Positions 1 to 10,652 of a DNA stretch of 64,000 nucleotides are shown piece by piece. The position numbers and the translations under genes were made by a program. The number at the start of each line of letters is the position of its first letter. Position 1 is the first letter of the stretch. Source of the stretch: Excoecaria cochinchinensis (Eukaryota > Streptophyta > Magnoliopsida > Malpighiales > Euphorbiaceae); the NCBI GenBank assembly GCA_947683425.1, contig CANTUQ010000055.1:5444001-5508000 (forward strand). Reading direction: 5' to 3'. The notes under the pieces were generated by a model that worked only from the letters and a program-made list of their open reading frames with translations, was not told the origin of the DNA and searched no databases.

Positions 1-2198
1 TGTGTACGTTCATACCATTGTAGGGTGTGCATTAGTGGGGAGTGCATTGGGTGTGTGTAATGCATGCTTGTTGGGTGTGAGTGGTTAGTTTCCACTAATA
101 AAAAAGTGACACATGGCTAGGGCAAAGAAAAGAAAAAGAAAAAGAAAGAAAAAGGGAAAATATAGATTATGTTCTTCTTTCACGTTTTTCCCCTTCCCTC
201 ATCTTCTTCTTCCTTTTCTTTTCTCTAAGAGCCCTAGTGTGGATTCAAGTTTTGTTGGTGGAAGATTAATCATCTCCTTGCATTCTTTTGGTAAGTTATT
301 GCATTCTTCATCTTGTTTTTCCATTTGTTCATCTTCTTCTTCTTCTTTTCTAGGTTTGGATTTAATTAGGGTTGTGTATGGTGTATTCCTTTGTGTGTTG
401 TGTTTAGCTGAGTCTCCTCGCAATCCCAAGGGTAAGGAAATAGCTGGGAGTAGTGGAACTAAGTGATTAGAAGCAAAGGATTTCAGGTTTGGGATTTTGT
501 TTGAGAAAATCTCTTGAATTTGAACTTGATGTAATTCTTTTAGGGTTTGTGTTCTTGAGAGACTTGTATATGTCTATGCATGATTTTGGTTGTGTTGATT
601 GCTGAACTAAGTTGTAATTATGTCATTTGCAATGTATGAAAGATCTACTGGAAGGTAAGATGAGATTGGTATGGTTTTGGGTCAATTTGGAATTGATTTT
701 GGGAGTTCTGTAAATTCTAGGAATGGAAAATCAAGATCCCAGTGAATTCCCATTTCCAGTATGTGCTTCATCTGACTCGTGCTCCATCCTCCGACTCGTG
801 CTCCTTCAGTGTGCGAGTCATGCTATGGAGCGCGAGACGGAGGAAAAAGGGAGCTTCAGCGAGACATGCTGGCACAGCACGACTCGTACTGGCCAAGCAT
901 GACTCCTGCTGTGCTGAAGCCCCTGCATCTCGTGCTTCAAAGCATGTCTAGGAGGAATGGACACGAGTTGTGTCCCTTAGCGCGACTCGTGTCACGACTC
1001 GTGTCCCATGCTTACTTGTCTCTAGAATTCCAAAAATGAGTTTCAATGTATTTTTCATGGTTTTTCCGTACTGTATGTTATACGAACTTGTGTATACGAC
1101 TGTTATTGTATTTATTATGTATGATAAATTATATACTATGATTTGAAATAGAACTTGGGTTATGCATGTTTTATTTATGATTCATTGATATGAATGTGAG
1201 TATAATTATGTATTACTCTTGGAAACATGATTTGAATGATGCATAACCTGCTAGAGTCAAGTAAGTGGATTGTTAGGCATGCCTAATAGAGTCTTTAGCT
1301 GCAGCCTCAGTTCCGTTTGGACCTCGATCAGGTCCCCATTTGGTTCCTCGCGAACCCCTCAGTATTCGGATCTTGTTTAAGGTCCCCTCAGTAAAATGTT
1401 TTGTAATTGATAAAATGAAATGGTTTTCAATTCATACCCGTAAGGTACTGTCAGTATTCGATTCGTACCCGTAAGGTACTGTCCGTATACTCGTTATCTA
1501 CTATTATGAGTTAGCAGGTGCTCTTTTTGTTTTGCTCCGCTTTGATATGATTACAAGAATATGGTATTCGGATGCGTATAATGATAAGTATGAGAAATCA
1601 ACTAAAGTGTAAATAAATGTGGATGTGAACTTCTGAATGCATGTCTTCATTATGCAAGTATGATTATATAGCTGATATCATTATCCGCATTTGTCATATT
1701 GTATGTGTATGACATTGACGACCATTGTGAATGGCCGTCCACTCTTTTGTTGTGTGTTCCCCACTAAGCGTTTATCGCTTAGCATGGTGTTTTATCCGTG
1801 CAGGTGTGGAGGATGGTGTTTTTTTGGGAGAGTCATCGCCAGTCAAGCCAACACAGAGGGATTAGTGTTAGGGCTTTATTTTTGATAGCATGTTAATTCT
1901 TTTGTATCGGAACTCTCTTTATACCATTATTTTGTAAAGCTTCCGCATTTATATACTTTTGGGATATGTAATTATTTTATTCTGGCTTTTGATCAGAACA
2001 TTATTGCAACGAATTTTGCTATTGTAATGATTTATCATTCTGATGCTTTTGAAACTTTTTAATTTCCCCGTAATGATGTAGGTTTATTATGTACGAATTT
2101 ATGCTTTATATCTTTATCTGCTTGGTGACACACCCGGCTCATATATCTTCTCACTCCTTAAGGATGGGTACGCCTACGTATGGGTAGGGGGTGTTACA
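1..2198 (+). repeat. Element A 5' LTR (partial)
   Basis: Matches 7385-9192 almost throughout and ends in the canonical ggggtgttaca directly before the primer-binding site. It holds a GGTAAGT donor-like site (290-296), inverted-repeat-rich DNA with GACTCGTG motifs (775-1010), the palindrome TTAGGCATGCCTAA (1273-1286), two copies of a CGTACCCGTAAGGTAC-like motif (1430-1480) and the conserved stem-loop (1764-1782). It retains about 390 bp that the 3' LTR has lost. The serine-rich ORF at 113-466 lies entirely in this LTR and is not a gene. Confidence 0.92.
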
Positions 2199-2203
2199 GT
2201 TTT

Positions 2204-2216
2204 TGGTATCAGAGCC
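2204..2216 (+). other. Element A primer-binding site
   Basis: TGGTATCAGAGCC, complementary to the 3' end of initiator methionine tRNA, begins 5 nt after the LTR. It primes minus-strand DNA synthesis. Confidence 0.9.
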
Positions 2217-2318
2217 TAGGTTTAGGCGTTTCTGGGTGTTGTTGATGTGTTGAGGTGCATAGATGTGTATATGTCTAGATCTGTGTTGGCTGACACGGTT
2301 GTCTTCTTGTTATTTTAG

Positions 2319-3345
2319 ATGGCTTCTAACTCTGTTCGTGGATCACTTGAGCAGTCCACCGAGAGTGTGAACCCTCAAGCCATAGATCCTTCGATTTCTG
2401 TGTCGGCTCAGCATGCTAGGGTCCAGCTCGAGGCCGCTGCCATGCCTTTTGAAGCTATGTTCAAGCTATCAGAGGACATGGCTAGGGTCTTAGAGAGAGT
2501 GACTGCTCCTAGAGCCCCTATAGAGAGTTTGAGAAGGGCTGGTGCTGAAGATTTCTATGGCACGGGTTTGGATGAGTCAGAGTTAGCTGAGAAATGGTTA
2601 GACAAGGTGAAGCATGCATTAAGAGAGATTCGTTGCCCTCCTGACCAGCAGGTAGAGTGTGCAGTGGCTTTGCTACAACGGTCAGCTTTTGAATGGTGGG
2701 AGTTAGTTTGCAGGCATCCTCAGTTGCCCGCTCCAGTTACATGGGATTTCTTTGCAAGGGAGTTCATGACCAAGTATGTGACTCAGACATATAAGGATGC
2801 TAGGTGGGCACAATTTTTGAGTTTGAGAAGGAGTTTAACCGGTTGGCTAGGTATGCTGCTGAAGGTATTATGACGGATGAGTTCCGGATTAGGCATTTTG
2901 AGGCATGATTTAATGAGTCCTTGAGAGCTATGTTGATTTCCTTGATGAGCACTCCAGGGGTGAATTATTATCAGATTGTGGAAGCTGCTGTTAGAGCCGA
3001 GAGATTAGAGTTTGTGTTGAGAGAGAGGGCTCAGAGGAGGAATCCTTCTCGTGGTGGTTCATCTTCATCATCTCGGGTAAGAGATCTAGGAACCCGCAGG
3101 ATGAGTCATCATCTGGTCCGGCCACTAGAGGTAGAAGATAGGGTTCTGCAGCGGTATCTAGTTCTGGTACGGGTGGTAGATCTAAGCCTATTCCCATATG
3201 TTCGCATTGCAGTAAGGCTCATTGGGGTGAGTGTAGGTGGCTCACTAGTGGGTGCTTCAGGTGTGGGAGCACTGAGCATCTTCTGGCTAGTTGTCCGAGA
3301 TTGAATGAGGAATTGGGTTCCTAGAGAGAGGCCAGCAGGGTTGGT
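2319..3345 (+). pseudogene. Element A gag (capsid and nucleocapsid), broken
   Basis: Retroelement gag-like region. The first frame (2319-2873, ATG at 2319) holds the retrotransposon gag core, with the conserved EKWLDKVKHALREIRCPPDQ and VTWDFFAREF blocks. Near 2835 a small deletion and frameshift remove the segment that aligns with the SVAEYEKEFNRL part of element C. The capsid resumes in another frame around 2840-3060, with a stop at about 2907. The nucleocapsid at 3196-3294 keeps two zinc-binding motifs, CSHCSKAHWGEC and CFRCGSTEHLLASC. It assembles particles and binds RNA in intact relatives; here it is a pseudogene. Confidence 0.88.
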
Positions 3346-3399
3346 TCTAAGGCCACGCAGGCTACTCGCGGTAGAGGCCGAGGTAGAGGTCGAGGCGGT

Positions 3400-3952
3400 C
3401 GACCTAGAAAGGGAGTTGCATCAAAGTCTGTTGAGCGTCAGTTGCCAGTCGCAGCTAGAGCCTATGCTGTGAGAGCCAGAGAGGAGCAGGATGCACCCGA
3501 TGTTATTGCTGGTAAGTTCCTACTCAATGACACTGAATTGTATGCTCTAATTGACCCTGGTTCCACACACTCATACTTGTGCACGGATAAGATTGTTGAT
3601 AAGTTGCATGTGGTAGATCAACTAGATTATGAGATATGTGTGAGCAGTCCATTAGGGCATAGTGTCAATATGAGTAGAGTCTATAGGAATTGTCCCTATT
3701 GGTTGAGGGAGTTGTGTTTCCAGCAGATCTGATTGAGTTGCCTTTCAGAGAGTTTAATCCGATTCTGGGTATGGACTGGTTGGGTAAGCACCGGGCTATA
3801 GTTGATTGCCATAGGAAGACGATTGTGCTTTGGGATAAGGATCGGTCTTCTGTGTTTGTTAAAGGTTTGGGTGCTAGTTCTTTGAACAATGTAATTTCAG
3901 CAATGCAAGCTAAGAGGTTTATTAGGAAGGGTTGTGAGGCTTTCTAGCAGTT
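3400..3952 (+). pseudogene. Element A aspartic protease, broken
   Basis: Retroviral-type pepsin-like protease that would cleave the polyprotein. The active site [11 protein letters not shown] is intact, with the aspartate codon at 3553-3555. A conserved ILGMDWL block follows near 3765. The frame shifts around 3690 (the ORF from 3442 ends at 3732 and the following sequence is read from 3690), and a TAG at about 3945 separates it from RT. Homologous to the protease parts of elements C and E. It lies between the zinc knuckles and RT, as expected in Ty3/gypsy. Confidence 0.87.
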
Positions 3953-4990
3953 GTGTTGGATTCCAAGAGGGATCAAGTTCGGATTGAGGACATCCCGGTT
4001 GTGCCGGAGTTTAGTGATGTGTTTCCGAGTGAATTGCCGGGTTTGCCTCCTCAGAGAGAAGTTGAGTTGTCCATAGAGATTATGCTGGGTACCACTCCCA
4101 TATCGAAAGCACCTTATCGGATGGCTCCTGTAGAGTTGAGAGAACTCAAAACTCAACTACAAGAGCTATTAGATAAGGGGTTCATTCGACCCAGCATATC
4201 TCCATGTGGAGCTCCTGTTTTGTTTATTAAGAAGAAGGATGGGTCCTTACGGATGTGTATCGACTATAGGCAGATCAATAAGGTCACAGTGAGGAACAAG
4301 TATCCTTTGCCTAGAGTTGAGGATTTGTTTGACCAGCTTCGAGGTGCAGGTGTATTTTCAAAAATTGATCTTCGGTCGGGTTATTATCAGTTGCGAGTTA
4401 AAGATGCAGATGTGGTTAAGACTGCATTTTGGACTAGGTATGGCCATTATGAGTTTCTGGTGATGTCGTTTGGTTCGACCAATGCTCTAGCGGCATTTAT
4501 GGATTTGATGAATAGAGTGTTTAGGCCATACTTAGATCGGTTTGTAGTGGTGTTTATAGATGACATCTTGGTGTATTCTAAGAATGAGAGTGAGCATGAG
4601 GAACATCTTTGGTTGGTTTTGCAAGTTTTGAGGGAGCATCGGTTGTTTTCCAAACTTAGTAAGTGCGATTTTTGACTTCGGGAAGTGTTGTTTTTGGGTC
4701 ATGTTATTTCGGCTAAGGGTATTCAAGTTGATCCGACTAAGATTGAGGCGATAGTTGATTAGAAAGAGCCTAGGAATGTTCCGAAAGTGAGGAGTTTTCT
4801 TGGTTTAGCAGGCTATTATCGTCGGTTTGTGAAGGGCTTTTCGATTATTGCTGCTCCGATGACGAGGTTGTTAAGGAAAGGCGTCAGGTTTGAGTGGTCG
4901 GATAAGTGTCAGGCTTATTTTGAGCGGCTAAAGAAGTTGCTAGTTGAGGCTCTTATACTTACTTAACCCATCTCGAGTAAGGAGTTTGTA
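3953..4990 (+). pseudogene. Element A reverse transcriptase, broken
   Basis: RNA-dependent DNA polymerase domain. The 240-codon open stretch 3953-4675 covers fingers and palm: [33 protein letters not shown], and the catalytic FIDDILVYS with the two aspartates at 4559-4564. Stops follow in the thumb/connection region at codons that are Trp in element C (TGA at 4673-4675, TAG near 4760) and at a Gln position (TAA near 4963). Catalytic residues are intact but the polyprotein is not. Confidence 0.93.
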
Positions 4991-5598
4991 ATGTATAGTG
5001 ACGCTTTGGGTGTCGGTCTTGGTTGTGTTTTGATGCAAGAAGGTAAGGTTGTGGCTTATGCTTCTCGACAGTTGAAGCCACATGAGAGGACCAGGCTTCG
5101 GTTTGGTATAAGAGAATGCAATGAGTTTGAGGCAGCGAAAATGCCCATGTAGCACGTTGTATTTAGTCCTACTCCAAGCTAGAACCTCCGGAGGTTCATT
5201 CCCGGTTCAAGAACCAAAGAGACAAAATTTACACTCCGTTCAAGCTATCGAAGAATGAAATGCGAGCAGGAAATGTTCATAATCAGCGAATCGCCCTAGA
5301 ATTCAGTTCCTCTACAGCACTGAAGAAGAAGGGCACCGAATCAGAAATTGTTTTATCGATTTATCCGACGCACAATTTGGAGTTGGCGGCTGTGATCTTT
5401 GCTTTGAAGATTTGGCGCCATTATCTGTATGGGGAAAAGCGTAGGATCTTTACGGACCATAAGAGTTTGAAGTATTTCCTCACGCAGAAGGAGTTGAACA
5501 TGAGACAGCGCCGTTGGCTTGAGTTGTTTAAGGACTACGACTGCATATTGGATTACCATCCAGGTAAGGCCAATGTAGTCGCTGATGCTTTGAGTTGA
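4991..5598 (+). pseudogene. Element A RNase H, interrupted by ~270-bp insertion
   Basis: RNase H domain that would degrade the RNA template. The start reads like [20 protein letters not shown] and ends with [20 protein letters not shown] and the conserved [15 protein letters not shown] before a TGA at 5596-5598 (Arg codon in relatives). Between HER (near 5088) and [11 protein letters not shown] (near 5358) there is extra DNA that is absent from elements C and E, so the domain is split. Confidence 0.88.
5090..5356. other. Unidentified ~270-bp insertion inside element A RNase H
   Basis: Sequence between the codons for HER and YPTH, which are nearly contiguous in elements C and E. It has no TG...CA ends, poly-A tail or obvious terminal inverted repeats, and matches nothing else I can see in the window. 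In the frame of the downstream RNase H it is open from about 5177, so it resembles coding DNA or filler DNA. I do not recognise its origin. Confidence 0.7.
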
Positions 5599-5613
5599 AA
5601 GTCAGTTTCAGCT

Positions 5614-6795
5614 TTGTTCCTGAGACAGTTTAGATGGATGTTTGATTCAGATGGAGCTTTGATTGCTCAGTTGAGAGTGAAGCCCACCTTGAGACAGAGG
5701 ATTGTGGATGCTCAGAGGGATAATGAGAGGCTACAGCGATTTGTACAAGAGGTCAGATCGGCCAACCAGTCAGATTTCTCAGTTCTGGATGGAGTGTTGA
5801 TGTATAGAAATCGCTTGTGTGTGCCTGAGGATGAGGAGTTGAGGAAACAGCTTTTGAGTGAGGCGCATAGTACGGTTTTTACTATGCATCCTGGCAGTGA
5901 GAAGATGTACCGGGACATGAAGTAGCTTTATTGGTGGTCCGGTATGAAGAGGGATATTGTGGATTTTGTGTCTAAGTGTTTGACATGTCAGCAGGTAAAG
6001 ACCGAGCATCAAGTTCCTTCGGGATTGCTTATGCCTTTATCCATTCCCGAGTGGAAATGGGATGACATTGCCATGGACTTTGTATCTGGTTTGCCTTTGA
6101 CTCAGAGGAAGCATAACTCAGTTTGGGTGATAGTGGATCGGCTTATGAAGTCAGCTCATTTCTTGCCAGTGAGAGTGGACTATCCAATGGATAGGTTGGC
6201 CAGTATCTATGTGGATGAGATAGTTCGGTTACATGGAGTGCCGTTGTCCATAGTATCAGATCGGGACCCAAGGTTCACTTCGAAGTTTTAGAAGGAGTTG
6301 CAGAGAGCTTTGGGTACTAAGTTAAACTTCAGTACGGCATTCCATCCTCAGACAGATGGCCAGTCAAAATGGGTCATTCAGATTCTGGAGGATATGTTGA
6401 GGGCGTGTGCTTTGGATTTTTCAGGTAGTTGGGATAGATATGTGTCGCTTATGGAGTTTGCCTACAACAATAGCTATCAGTCGAGCATCGGCATGTCACC
6501 ATATGAGGTTTTGTACGGTCGGCAGTGTAGGACTCCGATTTATTGGACCGAGTTATCCGAGGGTTCAGTGATTGGACCAGAGTTGGTTAGGGATGCCGAG
6601 GAGAAGATTAGAGTTGTGCAGCGAAATTTGAAAGCGGGTAAGGATAGACAAAAGTCCTATGCCAACTTGAAGAGGAAAGATGTGCAGTTTGAGGTCGGGG
6701 ACAAGGTTTTCCTTAAAGTTTCGCCTTGGAGGAAAGTGCTTCGGTTTGGTAAGAAAGGCAAGCTTAGTCCTCGCTTCATTGGTCCTTATTAGATT
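5614..6795 (+). pseudogene. Element A integrase, broken
   Basis: Integrase that would insert the cDNA. The N-terminal zinc-binding part (MHPGSEKMYRDMK ... CLTCQQ) spans about 5860-6000. The catalytic core keeps the D,D,E residues within MDFVSGLP (about 6075), SIVSDRDPRFTS (about 6250) and QILEDML (about 6385). The C-terminal GPY-type module ends at 6792 with a TAG in place of a Glu codon. Other stops: TAG at about 5922 (Gln in C) and TAG at 6289-6291 (Trp in C). Confidence 0.93.
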
Positions 6796-7141
6796 TTGGC
6801 TAAGGTTGACCCGGTAGCCTATAGATTGGCATTACTGATGGAGTTGGCGAAGTTGCATGATGTGTTCCATGTTTCGATGCTTCGATGCTTCATCGGTAAA
6901 GATCAGATCCTTCACATGTTCTTTCGATTCAGGATGTGCAAGTGCAGCCAGATCTTTCTTATGATGAGGAACCGAGAGCCATCCTAGCTCAAGAAGTGAG
7001 ACAATTGAGGAGTAAGCAAATTCCATTGGTAAAGGTGTTATGGAACCATCATGGAGTCGAGGAAGCGACTTGGGAACCAGAAGAGTCGATGAGAGCTCCG
7101 TATCCGCATTTGTTCAGTTCAGGTGAGAATTTCGAGGACGA
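6796..7141 (+). pseudogene. Element A integrase tail and chromodomain
   Basis: Continues the pol polyprotein through one frame change (6796-6987, then the 6936-7277 frame). The segment from about 6966 reads EVRQLRSKQIPLVKVLWNHH and then GVEEATWEPEESM, a chromodomain-like fold of the Tekay type. Chromodomains in this lineage are thought to direct integration to heterochromatin, which fits the nested setting. Confidence 0.87.
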
Positions 7142-7150
7142 AATTCTTGT

Positions 7151-7164
7151 TAGTAGGGAAAAGT
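7151..7164 (+). other. Element A polypurine tract
   Basis: tagtagggaaaagt directly before the 3' LTR start TGTCACACCCC, preceded by gaggacgaaattctt, which also precedes the F 3' LTR. It primes plus-strand synthesis. Confidence 0.75.
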
Positions 7165-9192
7165 TGTCACACCCCGTTTGCCCCCTAGTAGTGCGAGCCT
7201 ATTTGTGTGTGCATGCAATTGTATGTGTTCAGCATATCATACGGGCATTTTGGGAATATTTCATGTTTTATGGGTAATAATAGTGTATGGGTGCATGTAT
7301 GGCAGTAGAGTGCATTTTAGGTGAGTTATGTTGTGTGCTTTGCTCACACCTTGGTAGGATGTGAGTATGTTGGGATTGCATTATGTGTGTGCGCGTTCAT
7401 ACCATTGTAGGGTGTGCATTAGTGGGGAGTGCATTGGGTGTGTGTAGTGCATGCTTGTTGGGTGTGAGTGGTTAGTTTCCACCAATAAAAAAGTGACACA
7501 TGGCTAGGGCAAATAAAAGAAAAAGAAAAAGAAAGAAAAGGGGAAAAATACAGATTATGTTCTTCTTTCACGTTTTTCCCCTTCCCTCATCTTCTTCTTC
7601 CTTTTCTTTTCTCTAAGAGCCCTAGTGTGGATTCAAGTTTTGTTGGTGGAAGATTAATCATCTCCTTGCATTCTTTTGGTATGTTATTGCATTCTTCATC
7701 TTGTTTTTCCATTTGTTCATCTTCTTCTTCTTCTTTTCTAGGTTTGGATTTAATTAGGGTTGTGTATGGTGTATTCCTTTGTGTGTTGTGTTTAGCTGAG
7801 TCTCCTCACAATCCCAATGGCAAGGATATAGCTGGGAGTAGTGGAACTAAGTGATTCGAAGCAAAGAATTTCAAGTTTGGGATTTTGTTTGAGAAAATCT
7901 CTTGAATTTGAACTTGTTGTAATTCTTTTATTATGTTCTTGAGAGACTTGAATATGTCTATGCATGATTTTTGTTGTGTTGATTGCTGAATTAAGTTGTA
8001 ATTATGTCATTTGCAATGTATCAAAGATCTACTAGAAGGTAAGATGAGATTGGTATGGTTTTGGGTCAATTTGGAATTGATTTTGGAAGTTCTGCAAATT
8101 CTTGGAATGGAAAATCACGATCTCAGTGAATTCCCATTTCCAGTATGTGCTTCGTCCGACTCGTGCTCAATCTTCCGACTCGTGCTCCTTCAGTGTGCAA
8201 GTCATGTTGTGGAGCGTGAGACGGAGGAAAAAGGGAGCTTCAACGAGACGTGCTGGCACAGCACGACTCGTGCTGTGCTGAAGCCCCTGCATCTCGTGCT
8301 TCAGAGCACGTCTAGGAGGAATGGACACGAGTCGTGTCTCTCAGCGAATCCCTCAGTATTTGGATCTTGTTTAAGGTGCCCTCTGTAAAATGTTTTGTAA
8401 TTGATAAAATGAAATGGTTTTCAATTCGTACCCGTAAAGTACTGTCAGTATTTGATTCATACACGTAAGATACTGTCCATATACTCGTTATCCACTATTG
8501 TGAGTCAGCAGGTGCTCTTTTTGTTTTGCTCCGCTTTGATATGATTACAAGAATCTGGTATTTGGATGCGTATAATAATAAGTATGAGAAATCAACTAAA
8601 GTGTAAATGAATGTGGATGTGAACTTCTGAATGCATGTCTTCATTATGAAAGTATGATTATATAGCTGATATCATTATCTGTATTTGTCATATTGTATGT
8701 TTATGGCATTGACGACCATTGTGAATGGCCATCCACTCTTTTGTTGTGTGTTCCCCACTAAGCGTATATCGCTTAGCACGGTGTTTTATCCGTGCAGGTG
8801 CGGAGGATGGTGTTCTTTTGGGAGAGCCGTCGCCAGTCAATCCAACACAGAGGGATTAGTGTTAGGGCTTTATTTTTGATAGCATGTTGATTCTTTTGTA
8901 TCGGAACTCTCTTTATACCATTATTTTGTAAAGCTTTCGCATTTATATACTTTTGGGATATGTAATTATTTTATTCTGGCTTTTGATCAGAACATTATTG
9001 TAACGAATTTTGCTATTGTAATGATTGATCATTCTGATGCTTATGAAAGTTTTTAATTTCCCCGTAATGATGTAGGTTTATTATGTACGAATGTATGATT
9101 TATATCTTTATCTGCTTGGTGACACACCCGGCTCATATAGCTTCTCACTCCTTAAGGATGGGTACGCCTACGTATGGGTAGGGGGTGTTACA
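7165..9192 (+). repeat. Element A 3' LTR, with internal deletion
   Basis: 2028 bp, TGTCACACCCC...GTGTTACA. Near 8345 the sequence jumps from a block matching 5' LTR position ~985 to one matching ~1355, so about 390 bp are missing, including the TTAGGCATGCCTAA and TGATCAGG motifs. The conserved stem-loop is kept (8758-8776, loop TATAT). The donor-like site is mutated to GGTATGT here (near 7680). Confidence 0.92.
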
Positions 9193-9689
9193 CTCCCTCA
9201 TGCACAATCCTAGGTGCCATTTACAGCAATGGATCATGGGCTCTACTGCAAATCTGTCCCACTAATGGACTTCAAGCCTTAAGCCCAACAAACCATCTTA
9301 ATATAAACTAAGCCCACAGCCTCATTAGTCCTAGTTAAGCCCATCCACAGATCTGATTTTATTTAGTCCATTAACCCATACAATGCAAGCCCAGCCCTCT
9401 ACCAATATCTAACCTAATAACACTTTAGTCACTTAAACAGTTTTATTTATGCAATTGGGTCCTCAATTGCACTCTAAATCCAATTTTTACCAGAATTTCG
9501 CTAGAGTGTTCTATCGCGCTCGCGACAGAACCCTCACTCAGACCACTTATTCCATGACTTGCCCGAACCTCCACATAAACTCTTCGCTAAGCTGAGTACT
9601 CATTCCAATGTGTCCTCTCTTATTAATACACATCCTCATACTTATCCGGACACCACAAATCCTACTAGGGTATAAATCGGGCTGTTACA
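9193..9689 (-). repeat. Element B 3' LTR, surviving 5' part
   Basis: On the minus strand the LTR starts TGTAACAGCCC at 9689. Its left side is cut by the insertion of element A at 9192; the remainder should lie left of the window beyond A. Confidence 0.85.
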
Positions 9690-10652
9690 ACTCTCCCTTC
9701 CTTAAAAGAATTTCGTCCGTAAAATTCAAATCCCAATTCATCAATAGAGGTTACTCAACTTCCTCTATCAAAGCTCTTCCAGAAAACTTTATCACTATTC
9801 ACAACCCCAAACACCCACATTTCGCATTCATACACTTCTACTTCTTATTCGCTTATTACACAATCCTTAACACATCAATTTTAGGGAGTAAACCTATCAC
9901 ATCCTTCACTCATGCTATTTATTCTTCATTTACAATCTTATTCACATTCTCTTATATAATTTTCGTAAATAACATCCTCTTTTTTACTTTGATTACTCAT
10001 ACTTTATACTTTCCTTAACAAACACTTCACTCCTCTTCAATAGTCCTCTTTCTACACCAACATTTTATGTGCATCCTGTCAGCTTTCGCTTTGCATGAGA
10101 CACATACACAAATGTTTTGCACATATGATCAAGGGATGAAAATGTATATATGATGATGTATGTATGCAAAATGATGCAAAAATGCAGTTTATACAATATT
10201 AATGCACTTTTCCCATTCCCGTGTTTTACATGCTCATGTTCAGATGATTTCATTAAGATAGCTGACAGGGGTACAAAATGTCACCACTTTATCTTACTCT
10301 CCAGATCATTCTTAATTCCAAACTTATTCATACCCAAAAGTAATTCAAATTCATGGGATAACACTTTAGTCAAATTATCAGATAACTCTCTACTTCGAAT
10401 CACTTAGCAATAGTTCTCAGGTCCATGTAACAAACACATTCCAGATTGCACATACACATAACAATTCAAGGCAGGTAGATCGTGACCTACCGAGCCAATA
10501 CTTAACTAAGCACTTTATCAAATTGAAATTCCTTTCCCATAACATATCTAAAGGACAAGGTCGTCCGCTTTGGCCAACGCTAAACTATACAGACACACAT
10601 CAAAACACCTAGTTAACCAGAATCGACTAAACTAGGCTTTGATACCAAAAAC
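9690..10652 (-). other. Element B internal region, non-coding
   Basis: Left end resembles the purine tract and gacgaaattctt motif of A, C, E and F (reverse complement ctctcccttccttaaaagaa). The right end (about 10634-10650) is a primer-binding-site relative, tttttggtatcaaagcct on the minus strand. Between them there is AT-rich DNA without a supportable ORF. Confidence 0.75.

Larger units (their letters stand above)
1..9192 (+). mobile_element. Element A: Ty3/gypsy Tekay-like chromovirus, nearly complete, decayed
   Basis: Plus-strand LTR retrotransposon with the order LTR, initiator-Met primer-binding site, gag with zinc knuckles, protease, reverse transcriptase, RNase H, integrase, chromodomain, purine tract, LTR. 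By alignment with the 3' LTR about 220 bp of the 5' LTR lie left of the window. The chromodomain after integrase and the 2-2.4 kb LTRs place it in the Tekay/Del type of chromoviruses. Coding is broken by many stops, frameshifts and a ~270-bp insertion, so it cannot be autonomous. Its right flank (ctccctcatgcacaatcc) matches 14165 onward inside the right LTR of element B, so A was inserted into B's other LTR. The expected target duplication is ctccc, but the left copy is outside the window. Confidence 0.93.

Noticed and set aside
113..466. 117-aa serine-rich ORF, with a relative at 7627-7854
   Set aside because: Lies in both LTRs of element A; pyrimidine-rich leader, no protein-family features.
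2204..2216. tRNA-like sequence next to the LTR
   Set aside because: Only the 13-nt complement of the tRNA 3' end; a primer-binding site, not a tRNA gene. The same holds at 52348 and 60852.
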